Positions 18,751-28,163 of a stretch of DNA of 64,000 nt are shown here, in pieces. Location: NCBI RefSeq assembly GCF_037023755.1, contig NZ_CP146100.1, positions 248,001 to 312,000 of the forward strand, written 5' to 3'. Positions within the stretch are counted from its first letter, which is position 1, and the number at the start of each line of letters is the position of its first letter. A program made the translations under genes and the position numbers. The stretch comes from Saccharopolyspora sp. SCSIO 74807 (GTDB taxonomy: Bacteria; Actinomycetota; Actinomycetes; Mycobacteriales; Pseudonocardiaceae). The notes under the pieces are model-generated. The model was not told where the DNA came from, searched no databases, and saw only the letters and a program-made list of their open reading frames with translations.

Positions 18751-19691
18751 TCGGACTGCCGATATGGCGAAAACGCGGCCGGCGCTGCGCGGCCGCGCTC
18801 ATCGCCCTGCTGGCCGCAGCACCGCTGTTGACCGGCTGCGGCACCGGCCTGCGCCTGCCCGACGACGGACGGCGCACCGTGGTCACCACGTTCACCGTGC
18901 TCGCGGACATGACCCGCGCCGTTTCCGGCGGGGTGCTGCCGGTCGAATCGATCATCAAGCCCGGGGCCGAGGTGCACGGCTACGAGCCGACTCCGAGCGA
19001 CATGCTCAGCGCGGCCAGGGCCGATGTGGTGCTGGACAACGGGCTCGGCCTGGAGAGCTGGTTCCAGCAGTTCGTGCAGCGCAGCGAGGCCAGGCACGTG
19101 ACGCTCAGCCGCGGCGTCGAGCCGATCCCGATCCGCGCGGCCGGACAGCAGGGCGCGCCCAACCCGCACGCCTGGATGTCCCCGCGCAACGCCAAGAGCT
19201 ACGTCGCGAACATCCGGGACGCGCTCACCCGCATCGAACCGGCGCACGCGGAGACGTTCCGGCGCAACGCCGCGGACTACACCCGGCGCATCGACGAGAT
19301 CGAGCAGTACCTGCGCACCGAGCTCGGCAAGCTGCCCGAGCAGCAACGCGCGCTGGTGACCTGCGAAGGCGCCTTCTCGTACCTGGCCAGGGACGTCGGA
19401 CTGCGGGAGGACTACCTCTGGCCGGTCAACAGCGACTCCGAAGGCACCCCGCAGCAGATCAAGAACACCACCCGGCTGGTGCGCGACCAGCGCGTCCCCG
19501 CGGTGTTCTGCGAATCCACCGTGAACGACAAGGCCCAGCAGCAGGTGGCGGCCGAGACCGGCGCGCGGATGGGCGGCACGCTCTACGTGGACTCGCTGTC
19601 CGAACCCGGCGGGCCGGTGCCCACCTACCTCGACCTGCTGCGCCACGACGCGGAAACCATCGTCGGCGGGCTCTCCGGAGGTGCTCGATGA
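18741..19691 (+). CDS. Metal ABC transporter substrate-binding lipoprotein
   Basis: A 316-residue cluster A-I (ZnuA/TroA/MntC-type) binding protein that captures Mn2+ or Zn2+ outside the cell. It has a lipoprotein signal peptide with a cysteine in LTGCG near residue 33. Likely metal ligands are His79 (VHGYEPTPSD), His143 (NPHAWMSP), Glu in TCEGAFSYLARD and Asp in the late YVDSLSEPGG. There is no His-rich loop, which is more usual for manganese than for zinc proteins. GTG 18741 appears leaderless. The stop overlaps the ATPase start as ATGA. Confidence 0.9.
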   Translation: MPKLGLPIWRKRGRRCAAALIALLAAAPLLTGCGTGLRLPDDGRRTVVTTFTVLADMTRAVSGGVLPVESIIKPGAEVHGYEPTPSDMLSAARADVVLDNGLGLESWFQQFVQRSEARHVTLSRGVEPIPIRAAGQQGAPNPHAWMSPRNAKSYVANIRDALTRIEPAHAETFRRNAADYTRRIDEIEQYLRTELGKLPEQQRALVTCEGAFSYLARDVGLREDYLWPVNSDSEGTPQQIKNTTRLVRDQRVPAVFCESTVNDKAQQQVAAETGARMGGTLYVDSLSEPGGPVPTYLDLLRHDAETIVGGLSGGAR

Positions 19692-20410
19692 GCGTCCACG
19701 CCCAGCACGTGACCGTGCGCTACCGGGACACCCTGGCCCTCGACGACGTCACCGTCGAGGTCGGTGCGGGCAAGGTCTGCGGGCTGCTCGGGGTCAACGG
19801 TTCCGGCAAGTCCACCCTGTTCAAGTCCCTGATGGGGCTGGTCCGCCCGGACCGCGGCGAGATCGGGCTGCTCGGCATGGAACCGAGACGCGCCCGCGCG
19901 CGGAGCCTGGTCGCCTACGTGCCGCAGTCCGAGGCGGTGGATTGGACGTTCCCGGTCACCGTCGCCGACGTGGTGATGATGGGCCGCTACGGGCGGCTCG
20001 GGCCGATGCGGCGACCGAAGTCCGCCGACCGCACGGCGGTGGCCGCCGCGCTCGCCCGCGTGGGGCTGACCGAACTGGCCCGCAACCCGATCGGCGCGTT
20101 GTCGGGCGGCCAGCGCAAACGGGCCTTCGTGGCGCGCGGCATCGCGCAGGAGGCGCAGCTGCTGCTGCTCGACGAACCGTTCGCGGGTGTCGACAAGGGT
20201 TCCGAGGCGGTGCTCAGCGAGCTGCTGCGCGGACTGCGCGACGACGGCCGGACGATCATGATCTCCACCCACGACCTCGCCGCGGCGCCCGCGCTGTGCG
20301 ACGAGGCGGTGCTGCTGCACCAGCGCGTCCTCGCGCACGGCCCGGTCGCCGAGGTGCTCGCGCCGGAGACCCTGGCCCGCACCTTCGGCGTCCCGGAAGG
20401 AACCCGATGA
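19688..20410 (+). CDS. Metal ABC transporter ATP-binding protein
   Basis: A 240-residue ABC ATPase that energises Mn/Zn import. Walker A is GVNGSGKST near residue 38, the Q-loop is in AYVPQSE, the signature is LSGGQRKR, and Walker B is LLLLDEPFAGVD followed by the H-loop STHDLA. It overlaps its neighbours on both sides by ATGA (substrate-binding protein upstream, permease downstream), so the three proteins are probably made in fixed proportion. Confidence 0.93.
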   Translation: MSVHAQHVTVRYRDTLALDDVTVEVGAGKVCGLLGVNGSGKSTLFKSLMGLVRPDRGEIGLLGMEPRRARARSLVAYVPQSEAVDWTFPVTVADVVMMGRYGRLGPMRRPKSADRTAVAAALARVGLTELARNPIGALSGGQRKRAFVARGIAQEAQLLLLDEPFAGVDKGSEAVLSELLRGLRDDGRTIMISTHDLAAAPALCDEAVLLHQRVLAHGPVAEVLAPETLARTFGVPEGTR

Positions 20411-21279
20411 ACGTGCTGATCTGGCTGGCCGAACCGCTGCAGTTCGGCTTCATGCAACGAGCGCTGCTGGTCAGCGTGGTCGCCGCGCTGGTGTGCTCGG
20501 TGCTGTCCTGCTGGGTGACGCTGATCGGCTGGTCGCTGCTGGGCGACGCCGTCTCGCACGCCGTGCTGCCCGGTGTCGTGCTCGCCTACGTGCTGGCGCT
20601 GCCGTTCTCGGTGGGCGCGTTCCTGTTCGGCGGGCTCGCGGTCGCGCTGATCGGCGCGGTGCGCAACACGACCCGGCTCAAGGGCGACGCGGCGATCGGC
20701 GTGGTGTTCACCGGGCTGTTCGCGCTGGGCATCGTGCTGATCTCGCGCATCCCCAGCCAGGTCGACCTCAACCACATCCTGTTCGGCAACGTCCTCGGCG
20801 TCACCGACTCGGACATCCTGCAAGTGCTGGTGATCAGCGCGATCACGCTGCTGGTGGCGGTCATCATGCGGCGCGACATCACGCTCTACGCCTTCGACCC
20901 CACGCACGCGCACGCCATCGGGCTCAATCCGAAGCGCATCGGGGCCGTGCTGCTGACCATGCTCGCCCTGACCGTGGTCGTGGCATTGCAAGCCGTCGGG
21001 GTCATCCTGGTCACCGCGATGCTGATCACGCCGGGAGCGACGGCGTTCCTGCTCACCCGCCGGTTCCCGGCGATGCTGGGCACCGCATCGGGGCTGGCGG
21101 TGTTCAGCGGGATCGCGGGCACCTACCTCAGCTTCCACCTGGACACCTCCACCGGAGGGATGATCGTGGTCTGCCAGGCGGCGCTGTTCCTGCTCACCTA
21201 CCTGTTCGCACCCGCGCAAGGGTTGCTGTGGGAAGCGGTGCGCCGGCGCAGGCGGGCAGCGCCGGTCGTGGCCGAATAG
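20407..21279 (+). CDS. Metal ABC transporter permease (ABC-3 family)
   Basis: A 290-residue integral membrane protein of the ABC-3 (ZnuB/MntB) family with about eight hydrophobic segments. Family features include SLLGDAVSHAVLPGVVLAY near residue 43, the NTTRLKGDAAIGVVFTG segment and the later AVGVILVTAMLITPGATA. It forms the membrane channel for the binding protein and ATPase encoded just upstream. ATG 20407 overlaps the ATPase stop. Only one permease gene is present, so the channel is expected to be a homodimer. Confidence 0.92.
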   Translation: MNVLIWLAEPLQFGFMQRALLVSVVAALVCSVLSCWVTLIGWSLLGDAVSHAVLPGVVLAYVLALPFSVGAFLFGGLAVALIGAVRNTTRLKGDAAIGVVFTGLFALGIVLISRIPSQVDLNHILFGNVLGVTDSDILQVLVISAITLLVAVIMRRDITLYAFDPTHAHAIGLNPKRIGAVLLTMLALTVVVALQAVGVILVTAMLITPGATAFLLTRRFPAMLGTASGLAVFSGIAGTYLSFHLDTSTGGMIVVCQAALFLLTYLFAPAQGLLWEAVRRRRRAAPVVAE

Positions 21280-21312
21280 TCCACTCACCCGGGGCGGTGG
21301 AGGTCTCCTATC

Positions 21313-22002
21313 GTGGAAACCATGACAAGCATGGCCGAGCGCCCGTCGCCGTCCGTCGAGGACTACGTCCGGGCGATCTACGGGCTCAGCGAACGCGGGG
21401 TCGCGGTGACCAACGCGACGCTGACCCAGCGGCTGGGCCTGAGCCCGTCCTCGGTCTCCGGGATGATCACCAAGCTGGCCCAGCTCGGACTGGTCACGCA
21501 CATCCGGTACCGCAGCGTCGAGCTCACTCCGGACGGCCGCCGACTGGCCTACGACGTGCTGCGCAGGCACCGGCTGATCGAACTGTTCCTGGTGGAGGAG
21601 CTGGACTACACCTGGGACGAGGTGCACACCGAAGCCGACGCGCTGGAGCACGCCGTCTCCGACGACCTCGTCGCGCACATCGCCGCGAAGCTCGGCCACC
21701 CCACGCACGACCCGCACGGCGACCCGATCCCCACCGCCGACGGAGACGTGGAGAAACCCGCGACCCGGCTGCTGGACCAAGTCGAGCCGGGCACCGTCGG
21801 CACCATCGCGCGGGTCTGGGACACCGATTCGGAGCTGCTGCGCTACCTGACCGACCACGGCATGACCCTCGGTGCGCGCATCGAGGTCGTGGAGCGCAAA
21901 CCGTTCGGCGGCCCGCTGGTGGTGCGGATCGGAGAACCGCCGGAGGCGGAGACGCACTTCCTCGGCAGCGAGATCGCCGCCACGCTGTCCATCCGCACCT
22001 GA
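21313..22002 (+). CDS. DtxR/MntR-family metal-responsive repressor
   Basis: A 229-residue iron/manganese-dependent regulator. The N-terminal winged helix (residues 10-70, TLTQRLGLSPSSVSGMITKL) is followed by a dimerisation and metal-binding domain (ALEHAVSDDLVAHI, then GHPTHDPHGDPIP). The C-terminal FeoA/SH3-like domain begins near residue 150. When metal-loaded it should repress the upstream importer operon. GTG 21313 has GGAGG 9 nt upstream, and ATG 21322 and 21331 are possible shorter starts. The gene follows the permease by 33 nt and is likely part of the operon. The downstream gene converges on it. Confidence 0.9.
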   Translation: METMTSMAERPSPSVEDYVRAIYGLSERGVAVTNATLTQRLGLSPSSVSGMITKLAQLGLVTHIRYRSVELTPDGRRLAYDVLRRHRLIELFLVEELDYTWDEVHTEADALEHAVSDDLVAHIAAKLGHPTHDPHGDPIPTADGDVEKPATRLLDQVEPGTVGTIARVWDTDSELLRYLTDHGMTLGARIEVVERKPFGGPLVVRIGEPPEAETHFLGSEIAATLSIRT

Positions 22003-22039
22003 GCTCGGCGAGTCCGCGAACGGCCGACCCGGAAGCGGT

Positions 22040-22537
22040 TCAGCAAGCCCGGCGCTGCTCGTCCGAAGTGGACACCGGTTCCTCGGCCGTGTCCGGTTCG
22101 GCGGTCTCCTCGGTATCGGCAGATTGCTGGGAACCTGCGGCTTGCTGGGAATCTGCGGGCTCCGCGCCGTAGAGCTGCTCGGCGAGCAGCACCCCGTGCA
22201 GCTCATCGGTGCGATGCGCGCCGAGCACCGCCAGCAGCAGATCGAAGCGGTGATCCGTGAGCACCACCGCGACGTAGGCGAACCCGATCAGGCCGCCGAA
22301 CACCAGCATCGACACCCAGACCACGGAGACCTCCTGCACCAGCAGGACCACCGCGACCGCCAGCACCAGGCCGGAGGCGAACGCCGTCGCCCTGGTCAAC
22401 GCGACCTGCCGCAGCAGCGAGCGGAACGCCGGGTGCTGGCGGGACAACTCGCGCACCAGGCGGGAACGTTCCTTGCGGTCCATCTGCGCGACCTGGCTCA
22501 ACCCCGCGGTCACCGGTTTGCCCGCGTGAAAGGCCAT
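22040..22537 (-). CDS. Hypothetical two-helix membrane protein
   Basis: A 165-residue protein of unknown family. A charged N-terminal region (QMDRKERSRLVRELSRQHPA) is followed by two adjacent hydrophobic helices around residues 52-93. After these comes an amphipathic stretch (DLLLAVLGAHRTDELHG) and a Gln/Glu/Thr-rich, low-complexity tail. Both ends are probably cytoplasmic. ATG 22537 has a strong GGAGG signal. An upstream in-frame ATG at 22597 lacks one and would add 20 arginine-rich residues. It converges on the metal regulator gene with a 37 nt gap. Confidence 0.75.
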   Translation of the reverse strand: MAFHAGKPVTAGLSQVAQMDRKERSRLVRELSRQHPAFRSLLRQVALTRATAFASGLVLAVAVVLLVQEVSVVWVSMLVFGGLIGFAYVAVVLTDHRFDLLLAVLGAHRTDELHGVLLAEQLYGAEPADSQQAAGSQQSADTEETAEPDTAEEPVSTSDEQRRAC

Positions 22538-22963
22538 GCGTTCCCTCCTTCGCGCAAGTCGCTCGGTGCCCGTGCCGCGCTGAGCGCTCGGTTTCAACGT
22601 CGCGCTGAGCGCTCGGTTTCAGTTCGTCCGAAGCGCCGGGTGTCCGCCTCCGCGCCGAGCGCTGGGTGCGCCCGCCGCAGCGGTGGCACCGCACCGCCGC
22701 GGCGCACAACAACGCCCGCGCTGCGCAGCACCGCCGAGGTGTCGGCACCGGCCGCACGCGGGCACACTCCGTGATCCATCCAAGTCGATCACGCAGCGCG
22801 CGCCCGAAGCAAGGCGGCATTCGGGGGCGTTCGCGTTGCGGAAGAAGCACTGAAACGTAACGGCTCACCGGCCGGGATCCGGCCTTGATCGGCCGGTCGG
22901 CTGCAGTTCCGAACCGGACAGGAAACCGTCTCACTCTGAGTGATCAAGCGGCGCGGAACCGGC
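22538..22963. repeat. Non-coding gap with short direct repeats
   Basis: No gene is supported. Two perfect 21 nt direct copies, beginning CGCGCTGAGCGCTCGG, lie at 22576-22596 and 22601-22621 just upstream of the membrane-protein gene. Degenerate copies (GCGCCGAGCGCTGGG) follow to about 22670. A separate inverted repeat, CGTGATC (22770-22776) and GATCACG (22787-22793), could be an operator. GAGCGCTC inside the repeat is palindromic. The function of the repeats is unknown. Confidence 0.6.
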
Positions 22964-23689
22964 TCAGCGGCTGCGGAGCAGCCCCACCGGCCGACGCCGG
23001 ACCCGCAGTCGGTAACCGACCTCGAACGCGCAACCGGTGACCTGGCGCGCCGCACGCCGCGCGACCTTCGGCGAGAACTCGATGCCCAGCACCGCCTCCA
23101 GCTCGGCCCGCGCGTCGAACCGCCATTCGCTGCGCACCCCGACGCTGTCGAAACCGCGCCGCTGGAAGAACGACTCCACCGCGACCGGGTCGTAGTGCGG
23201 CGCGTCGGCGCGCATCCAGTCGCCGTACGGCGGGCAGGCCGCGTCCAAATCGATGATCGCGAGCGTGCCGCCGGGACGCAGCACCCGCTCAGCCTCCGCC
23301 AATCCGGGCTCGCAGCCGGGGCCGAAGAAGTATGCCGTCCTGGCGTGCACCAGGTCCGCGCCCGCGTCCGCCAACGGCAGCCGCTGCGCCGGGGCCTGCC
23401 GCACGTCCACCCCCGCGCGTCCCGCGACCCGTTCTCGCGCCCGCCGCGCCAGCGGCGGATGCGGTTCGACGCCGACCACCGAACGGGCCGAAGCGGCGAA
23501 CACCTCGAGGTGGAAACCGTCGCCGCAACCGATGTCCACCACGTCGCGGCCCGCCCAATCGCAGTGCCCGCGCAGCGCCTCCCACAGCGCGCCGGTCGAG
23601 TCCTGCGCCCGGTTCTCCAGCTCGTAGAGGTCCGGCCAGCGCCAGATGTTCGGACTCGGGGTGATCTTCGGCGCGGGCGGCGAATTCAT
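22964..23689 (-). CDS. SAM-dependent class I methyltransferase
   Basis: A 241-residue protein with the class I Rossmann methyltransferase fold. Motif I is VVDIGCGDGFHLEVF near residue 50, motif II is VVGVEPHP, and the post-motif region has HARTAYFFGPGCEPGLAEAE. This last is followed by VLRPGGTLAIIDLD, typical of the UbiE/Methyltransf_11 group. The substrate is unknown. ATG 23689 overlaps the cdsA stop as ATGA, so the gene is probably co-expressed with cdsA. That adjacency hints at lipid or envelope metabolism, but it is only context. Confidence 0.85.
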   Translation of the reverse strand: MNSPPAPKITPSPNIWRWPDLYELENRAQDSTGALWEALRGHCDWAGRDVVDIGCGDGFHLEVFAASARSVVGVEPHPPLARRARERVAGRAGVDVRQAPAQRLPLADAGADLVHARTAYFFGPGCEPGLAEAERVLRPGGTLAIIDLDAACPPYGDWMRADAPHYDPVAVESFFQRRGFDSVGVRSEWRFDARAELEAVLGIEFSPKVARRAARQVTGCAFEVGYRLRVRRRPVGLLRSR

Positions 23690-24531
23690 TGCGGCAGCAG
23701 CCAGAACAGCACCATCCAGGCCACCACCGCCGACGGGAGCAGCGAATCCATCCGATCCATCAAGCCCCCGTGACCGGGCAGCAGGTTGCCCATGTCCTTG
23801 ATCCCCAGATCGCGCTTGATCACCGACTCCATCAGGTCGCCCAGCGTTGCGCTGCACACCAGCGCGGCGCCGAACAACACGCCCTGCCACCAATGCCCGC
23901 CCAGCATCAGCGAGACCGACAGCCCGCCCGCGACGGTGCCGGTCAGCATCGAGCCCGCGAAACCCTCCCAGGACTTCTTCGGGCTGATCGAGGGAGCCAT
24001 CGGGTGCTTGCCCAGCAGCACCCCGGCCGCGTAGCCGCCGGTGTCCGAAGCGACCACGCCGATCATGAAGCACAACGCGCGGAACGCCCCGTCCTCCGGC
24101 ACCGCGAGCATCGCCGCGAACGCCGCGAACATCGGCACATAAGCAGCGGTGAGCACCGAAGCCGACACGTCGCGCAGATAACCGTCCACGCCCAGCCGGA
24201 ACCGCCACGCCAGGCAAGCCAGCGTGGTGATCGCGAAACCGACCAGCAAACCGCGCAGGCCGAACGGCCAGGACAACCACACCATCAGCTGGCCACCGGC
24301 CAGCACCGGCAGCAGCGAAACCCGGATGCCTGCGCCGCGGCGCAACGCGCCCGCCAGCTCCACGGTCGACACCGCCGCGGCCACCGCGACGATGCCGATG
24401 AACAACTGCCGCAACATCAGCAGCGACACGATGATCGCGGCGCCGAGCACCACGCCCACCGCGATCGCCGCGCGCAGGTCCCGGCCAGCCCGGGAAGGAC
24501 GCGAGGGCGGGTCCGGTGCGGCAGCGGACAT
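23686..24531 (-). CDS. cdsA: Phosphatidate cytidylyltransferase (CDP-DAG synthase)
   Basis: A 281-residue membrane enzyme that makes CDP-diacylglycerol from CTP and phosphatidate, the branch point for phosphatidylinositol, cardiolipin and phosphatidylethanolamine. It has about seven to eight hydrophobic helices. Near the C-terminus the family signature is intact: SVIKRDLGIKDMGNLLPGHG, then GLMDRMDS. The start is taken as ATG 24531. The open frame continues upstream, but those residues are arginine-rich and unlike CdsA. It lies downstream of frr in the conserved rpsB-tsf-pyrH-frr-cdsA order and overlaps the methyltransferase gene. Confidence 0.92.
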   Translation of the reverse strand: MSAAAPDPPSRPSRAGRDLRAAIAVGVVLGAAIIVSLLMLRQLFIGIVAVAAAVSTVELAGALRRGAGIRVSLLPVLAGGQLMVWLSWPFGLRGLLVGFAITTLACLAWRFRLGVDGYLRDVSASVLTAAYVPMFAAFAAMLAVPEDGAFRALCFMIGVVASDTGGYAAGVLLGKHPMAPSISPKKSWEGFAGSMLTGTVAGGLSVSLMLGGHWWQGVLFGAALVCSATLGDLMESVIKRDLGIKDMGNLLPGHGGLMDRMDSLLPSAVVAWMVLFWLLPQ

Positions 24532-24701
24532 CCACGACTCACCTTCGCGCCGGCTGGTCGTCACCACGGCCCGCCAACGGCCGGCGCGCCGAAGGCGCGG
24601 GACCACGCGGCCACCGGGAGCGGGCGGCGGCCACCCGGCCACGCGGGCGCCACCGGCGAAGGCGGCCCGGCAGCCGCGAACCACAGTTGCAAGACAGCCT
24701 C

Positions 24702-25259
24702 TCAAACTTCGAGGAGCTCGGCTTCCTTGTGCTTGACCAGCTCGTCGATCTGGGCCGTGTAGCGGTGCGTGAGGTTCTCCAGCTCCTTCTCGCCGCGCGT
24801 GCCCTCGTCCTCACCGGCCTCGCCGTCCTTGACGATCCGGTCGAGCTCCTCCTTGGCCTTGCGCCGGATGCTGCGCACGCTGATCCGGCCCTCCTCGCCC
24901 TTCTGCTTGGCGAGCTTGGCCATCTCCTTGCGGCGCTCCTCGGTCATCTGCGGAATCGCGATCCGGATGAGCTGGCCGTCGTTGCTCGGGTTGACGCTCA
25001 GGTCGGAGTCGCGGATGGCCTTCTCCATCGCGCCCAGCTGGCTGGCGTCGTACGGCTTGATCACGACCAGCCGCGCCTCCGGCACGTTGATGCTGGCCAG
25101 TTGGTTCAACGGAGTCGGCGAACCGTAGTAGTCGACGACGATGCCGGAGAACATGGCGGGATTGGCACGGCCGGTGCGAACCGTGGCAAGGTCGTCCTTG
25201 GCCACCTGCACCGCCTTCTGCATCTTCTCCTCGCCTTCGAGAAGAGTCTCGTCGATCAC
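24702..25259 (-). CDS. frr: Ribosome recycling factor
   Basis: A 185-residue protein that, with EF-G, splits the post-termination ribosome. It is recognisable from end to end: [19 protein letters not shown] near the N-terminus, [20 protein letters not shown] in the middle and the long helical hairpin with [16 protein letters not shown] near the C-terminus. The length is exactly as expected. It follows pyrH by 90 nt and precedes cdsA. A good purine-rich signal (AAGGAG) lies just before ATG 25259. Confidence 0.97.
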   Translation of the reverse strand: MIDETLLEGEEKMQKAVQVAKDDLATVRTGRANPAMFSGIVVDYYGSPTPLNQLASINVPEARLVVIKPYDASQLGAMEKAIRDSDLSVNPSNDGQLIRIAIPQMTEERRKEMAKLAKQKGEEGRISVRSIRRKAKEELDRIVKDGEAGEDEGTRGEKELENLTHRYTAQIDELVKHKEAELLEV

Positions 25260-25349
25260 GGCTGCTCCTTAAGGTGTGCCGGCCGATGTGCGCTGCTCGC
25301 CGCGCGGCGCTCCGGTGCCGCAGACGGCCCGATCAGGATCCCAGCACGC

Positions 25350-26099
25350 TCACACGGGCGCTGCGGCCGGGGTGCTGACCAGGGTTCCGATCTTCGCACC
25401 ACGCACCGCGCGGGCGATGTTGCCCTCCTGCAGGAGGTTGAAGACCAGGATGGGCATCTGGTTGTCCATGCACAGGCTGAACGCGGTCGCGTCGGCGACC
25501 TTGAGCCCTCGCTCAAGAACCTCGCGGTGGCTGATGCTCTCGAACCGCTCAGCGGCCGGGTTGGTCTTGGGGTCCGCAGTGTAGACACCGTCCACCCCCT
25601 TGGCCATGAGCACCACCTCGCAGCCGATCTCCAGCGCACGCTGCGCCGCGGCGGTGTCGGTGGAGAAGTACGGCATCCCGGTGCCTGCGCCGAAGATGAC
25701 CACGCGGCCCTTCTCCATGTGCCGGATCGCGCGGCGCGGGATGTAGGGCTCGGCGACCTGGCCCATCGTGATCGCCGACATCACGCGGGTGTCGATCTCG
25801 TGCTCGCGTTCCAGGAAGTCCTGCAGCGCCAGGCAGTTCATCACAGTGCCGAGCATGGACATGTAGTCGCCGCGGGCGCGTTCCATGCCGCGCTGCTGCA
25901 GCTCAGCGCCGCGGAAGAAGTTGCCGCCGCCGATGACGACGGCGACCTCGATGCCGCCGGCCACGACCTCGGCGATCTGCCGCGCGACGGTGCCCACCAC
26001 GTCCGGGTCGACGCCGACCGCGCCGCCGCCGAACATTTCACCGCCCAGTTTGAGCAGCACACGCCCATAGCCGTCGTACGACAGGCCGTCGTCGGTCAC
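25350..26099 (-). CDS. pyrH: UMP kinase
   Basis: A 249-residue amino-acid-kinase-fold enzyme that phosphorylates UMP to UDP. Family features include [12 protein letters not shown] near residue 14, the [13 protein letters not shown] glycine loop, [23 protein letters not shown] (in part) near the middle and [15 protein letters not shown] towards the end. GTG 26099 has GGGAGGAA upstream. It lies between tsf and frr, the common actinobacterial order. The 188 nt gap to tsf contains strong hairpins, so it may have its own promoter. Confidence 0.97.
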   Translation of the reverse strand: MTDDGLSYDGYGRVLLKLGGEMFGGGAVGVDPDVVGTVARQIAEVVAGGIEVAVVIGGGNFFRGAELQQRGMERARGDYMSMLGTVMNCLALQDFLEREHEIDTRVMSAITMGQVAEPYIPRRAIRHMEKGRVVIFGAGTGMPYFSTDTAAAQRALEIGCEVVLMAKGVDGVYTADPKTNPAAERFESISHREVLERGLKVADATAFSLCMDNQMPILVFNLLQEGNIARAVRGAKIGTLVSTPAAAPV

Positions 26100-26210
26100 T
26101 GGGTTCCTCCCGAGAGGCTGTTATTCCACGGTGCGCGCCGGGCATCGCGCGCCCTGCGCGAACGCCCCGCCCGCCGGTGCGGCGGAGACGGGGCGTACAA
26201 CGTCGCCGCG

Positions 26211-26243
26211 CTCGCCGCCGGCGCTGCGGGCGCCGGCGGCGAG
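26211..26243 (-). terminator. Hairpin downstream of tsf
   Basis: CTCGCCGCCGGCGC (26211-26224) pairs perfectly with 26230-26243 around a 5 nt loop, 45 nt after the tsf stop in the minus direction. A second, weaker CGCCCCG/CGGGGCG stem follows at about 26164-26195. There is no T tract, so it may attenuate rather than fully stop transcription before pyrH. Confidence 0.55.
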
Positions 26244-26287
26244 GTCGGCGGGACCACGCCGGAGACGGATCACCGAGCCTGCAGGGC

Positions 26288-27103
26288 TCAGGACTGGCCG
26301 ACCTCGAAGCGCGCGAACCGGGTCACGGTCACGCCCGCCTCGTCCAGCAGGTCCTTGACGGTCTTCTTGTTGTCCTGCACCGAAGGCTGGTCGAGCAGCA
26401 CGTTCTCCTTGAAGAACCCGTTGAGCCGACCCTCGATGATCTTGGGGAGGGCCTGCTCCGGCTTGTTCTCGGCGCGGGCGGTCTCCTCGGCGATGCGGCG
26501 CTCGTTGGCCACCACGTCCTCCGGGACCTCGTCCCGGGTCAGGTAGCTCGCCCGGAGCGCGGCGACCTGCATCGCGGCGTTGCGGGCGGCCTCCTCGGAG
26601 GAACCGGTGTACTCGACCAGCACGCCCACCTGCGGCGGCAGGTCCGCGGCGCGGCGGTGCAGGTAGGTGGAGACCTGGCCGTCGAAGATCGCGACCTTGC
26701 TCAGCTGCAGCTTCTCGCCGATCTTCGCGGCGAGGTCCTGCACGGTCTGGTCGACGGTCTTGTCGTCCAGCGGCGCGGCCTTGACCGTCTCCAGGTCCGA
26801 GGAGTTCGCGGCCTTGGCTGCCTGCACGATCCGGCCCGCGAGCTGCTTGAACTCGTCGTTCTTGGCGACGAAGTCGGTCTCGCTGTTGAGCTCGATCAGC
26901 ACGCCGTCCTCGGCGGCGACCAGACCCTCGGCCGCGGAGCGCTCGGCGCGCTTGCCGATGTCCTTGGCGCCCTTGATGCGCAGGGCCTCCACGGCCTTGT
27001 CGAAGTCGCCGTCGGCTTCGCCCAGGGCCTTCTTGCAGTCCATCATGCCGGCGCCGGTCAGGTCGCGGAGCTTCTTGACGTCAGCCGTAGTGTAGTTCGC
27101 CAT
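26288..27103 (-). CDS. tsf: Elongation factor Ts
   Basis: A 271-residue nucleotide exchange factor that recycles EF-Tu-GDP to EF-Tu-GTP. The N-terminal UBA-like domain ([19 protein letters not shown]) is followed by the [10 protein letters not shown] motif near residue 80 that contacts EF-Tu, and then the long core and dimerisation domains. The length is normal for actinobacteria. It is encoded downstream of rpsB with a 220 nt gap carrying a very stable hairpin, as expected for differential expression of S2 and EF-Ts. Confidence 0.97.
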   Translation of the reverse strand: MANYTTADVKKLRDLTGAGMMDCKKALGEADGDFDKAVEALRIKGAKDIGKRAERSAAEGLVAAEDGVLIELNSETDFVAKNDEFKQLAGRIVQAAKAANSSDLETVKAAPLDDKTVDQTVQDLAAKIGEKLQLSKVAIFDGQVSTYLHRRAADLPPQVGVLVEYTGSSEEAARNAAMQVAALRASYLTRDEVPEDVVANERRIAEETARAENKPEQALPKIIEGRLNGFFKENVLLDQPSVQDNKKTVKDLLDEAGVTVTRFARFEVGQS

Positions 27104-27215
27104 CGTGCGTTGTCCGTCCTTCTTCGGAAGTTGTGCACAGCGGGAAGAGGTCCGGGGCCGCAGCGGCGGCACGCCGCTCGCGTGGCCGCGCGCGAGTCCC
27201 CGGTGCGGATGCGTT

Positions 27216-27249
27216 GCGGCGGCGCGGGCGGGCTCGCCCGCGCCGCCGC
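27216..27249 (-). promoter_or_regulatory. rpsB-tsf intergenic hairpin, possible attenuator
   Basis: GCGGCGGCGCGGGC (27216-27229) pairs perfectly with 27236-27249 through a 6 nt loop, giving a 14 bp all-GC stem in the 220 nt gap between rpsB and tsf. In E. coli the same gap carries a partial terminator. A similar role is inferred here. Confidence 0.5.
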
Positions 27250-27323
27250 GGCCACCAGTGTGGCCGTTGAACTCGGCGCCCGCGCCGATCACCCGATCGC
27301 ACGGACGACCGGCGCGGGGCGGA

Positions 27324-28163
27324 TCAGGACTGAGCGGCCTGCTCGTTGCTCTGCGGCGTGCTCTCGCCCTCGCTGGAACCGGTGGTCAGCAGCTCCTGCT
27401 CCCACTCGGCCAGCGGTTCCTCACCGGCGCCGGGCTGCGGCTTGTCCTCGCCCTCGACCGCGCCGTTGCTGCGGCCGCTGCGGGACATCAGGCCGTCCGC
27501 GACACCGTCGGCGAGCACGCGGGTCAGCAGCGCGGCGGACCGGATCGCGTCGTCGTTGCCCGGGATCGGGTAGTCGACCTCGTCCGGATCGCAGTTGGTG
27601 TCCAGGATCGCGACCACCGGGATGCCCAGCTTGCGGGCCTCACCGACGGCGATGTGCTCCTTCTTGGTGTCCACGATCCAGATCGCGCTGGGGACCTTGG
27701 ACATGTCGCGGATGCCGCCGAGGGTCTTCTCCAGCTTGTCCTTCTCGCGGGTCAGCATCAAGATCTCCTTCTTGGTGCGACCCTCGAAACCACCGGTCTG
27801 CTCCATGTTCTCCAGCTCCTTGAGCCGCTGGAGACGACGGTGCACGGTCTGGAAGTTCGTGAGCATCCCGCCCAGCCAACGCTGGTTGACGTAGGGCATG
27901 CCGACCCGCAGGGCCTGCTCGGCGATGGCCTCCTGGGCCTGCTTCTTGGTGCCGACGAACAGGATCGTCCCGCCGTGCGCGACCGTCTGCTTGACGAAGT
28001 CGTAGGCCCCGTCGATGTAGGACAGGGTCTGCTGCAGGTCGATGATGTAGATGCCGTTGCGCTCGGTGAAGATGTAGCGCTTCATCTTCGGGTTCCAGCG
28101 CCGGGTCTGGTGCCCGAAGTGCACGCCGCTGTCGAGCAGCTGCTTCATGGTGACGACGGCCAT
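27324..28163 (-). CDS. rpsB: 30S ribosomal protein S2
   Basis: A 279-residue small-subunit protein that binds near the 30S head-body junction and is needed for S1 docking. The family opening [20 protein letters not shown] is intact. The [10 protein letters not shown] and [20 protein letters not shown] (in part) segments are present, as is [14 protein letters not shown]. An acidic, Glu/Gly-rich C-terminal tail of about 50 residues extends beyond the E. coli form, as in other actinobacteria. It opens the rpsB-tsf-pyrH-frr-cdsA cluster and is divergent from the M23 peptidase gene. Confidence 0.98.
   Translation of the reverse strand: MAVVTMKQLLDSGVHFGHQTRRWNPKMKRYIFTERNGIYIIDLQQTLSYIDGAYDFVKQTVAHGGTILFVGTKKQAQEAIAEQALRVGMPYVNQRWLGGMLTNFQTVHRRLQRLKELENMEQTGGFEGRTKKEILMLTREKDKLEKTLGGIRDMSKVPSAIWIVDTKKEHIAVGEARKLGIPVVAILDTNCDPDEVDYPIPGNDDAIRSAALLTRVLADGVADGLMSRSGRSNGAVEGEDKPQPGAGEEPLAEWEQELLTTGSSEGESTPQSNEQAAQS

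Noticed and set aside
27081-27302. Arginine-rich short minus-strand ORF before tsf
   Set aside because: Its low-complexity composition mirrors the GC-rich hairpin between rpsB and tsf rather than coding sequence.
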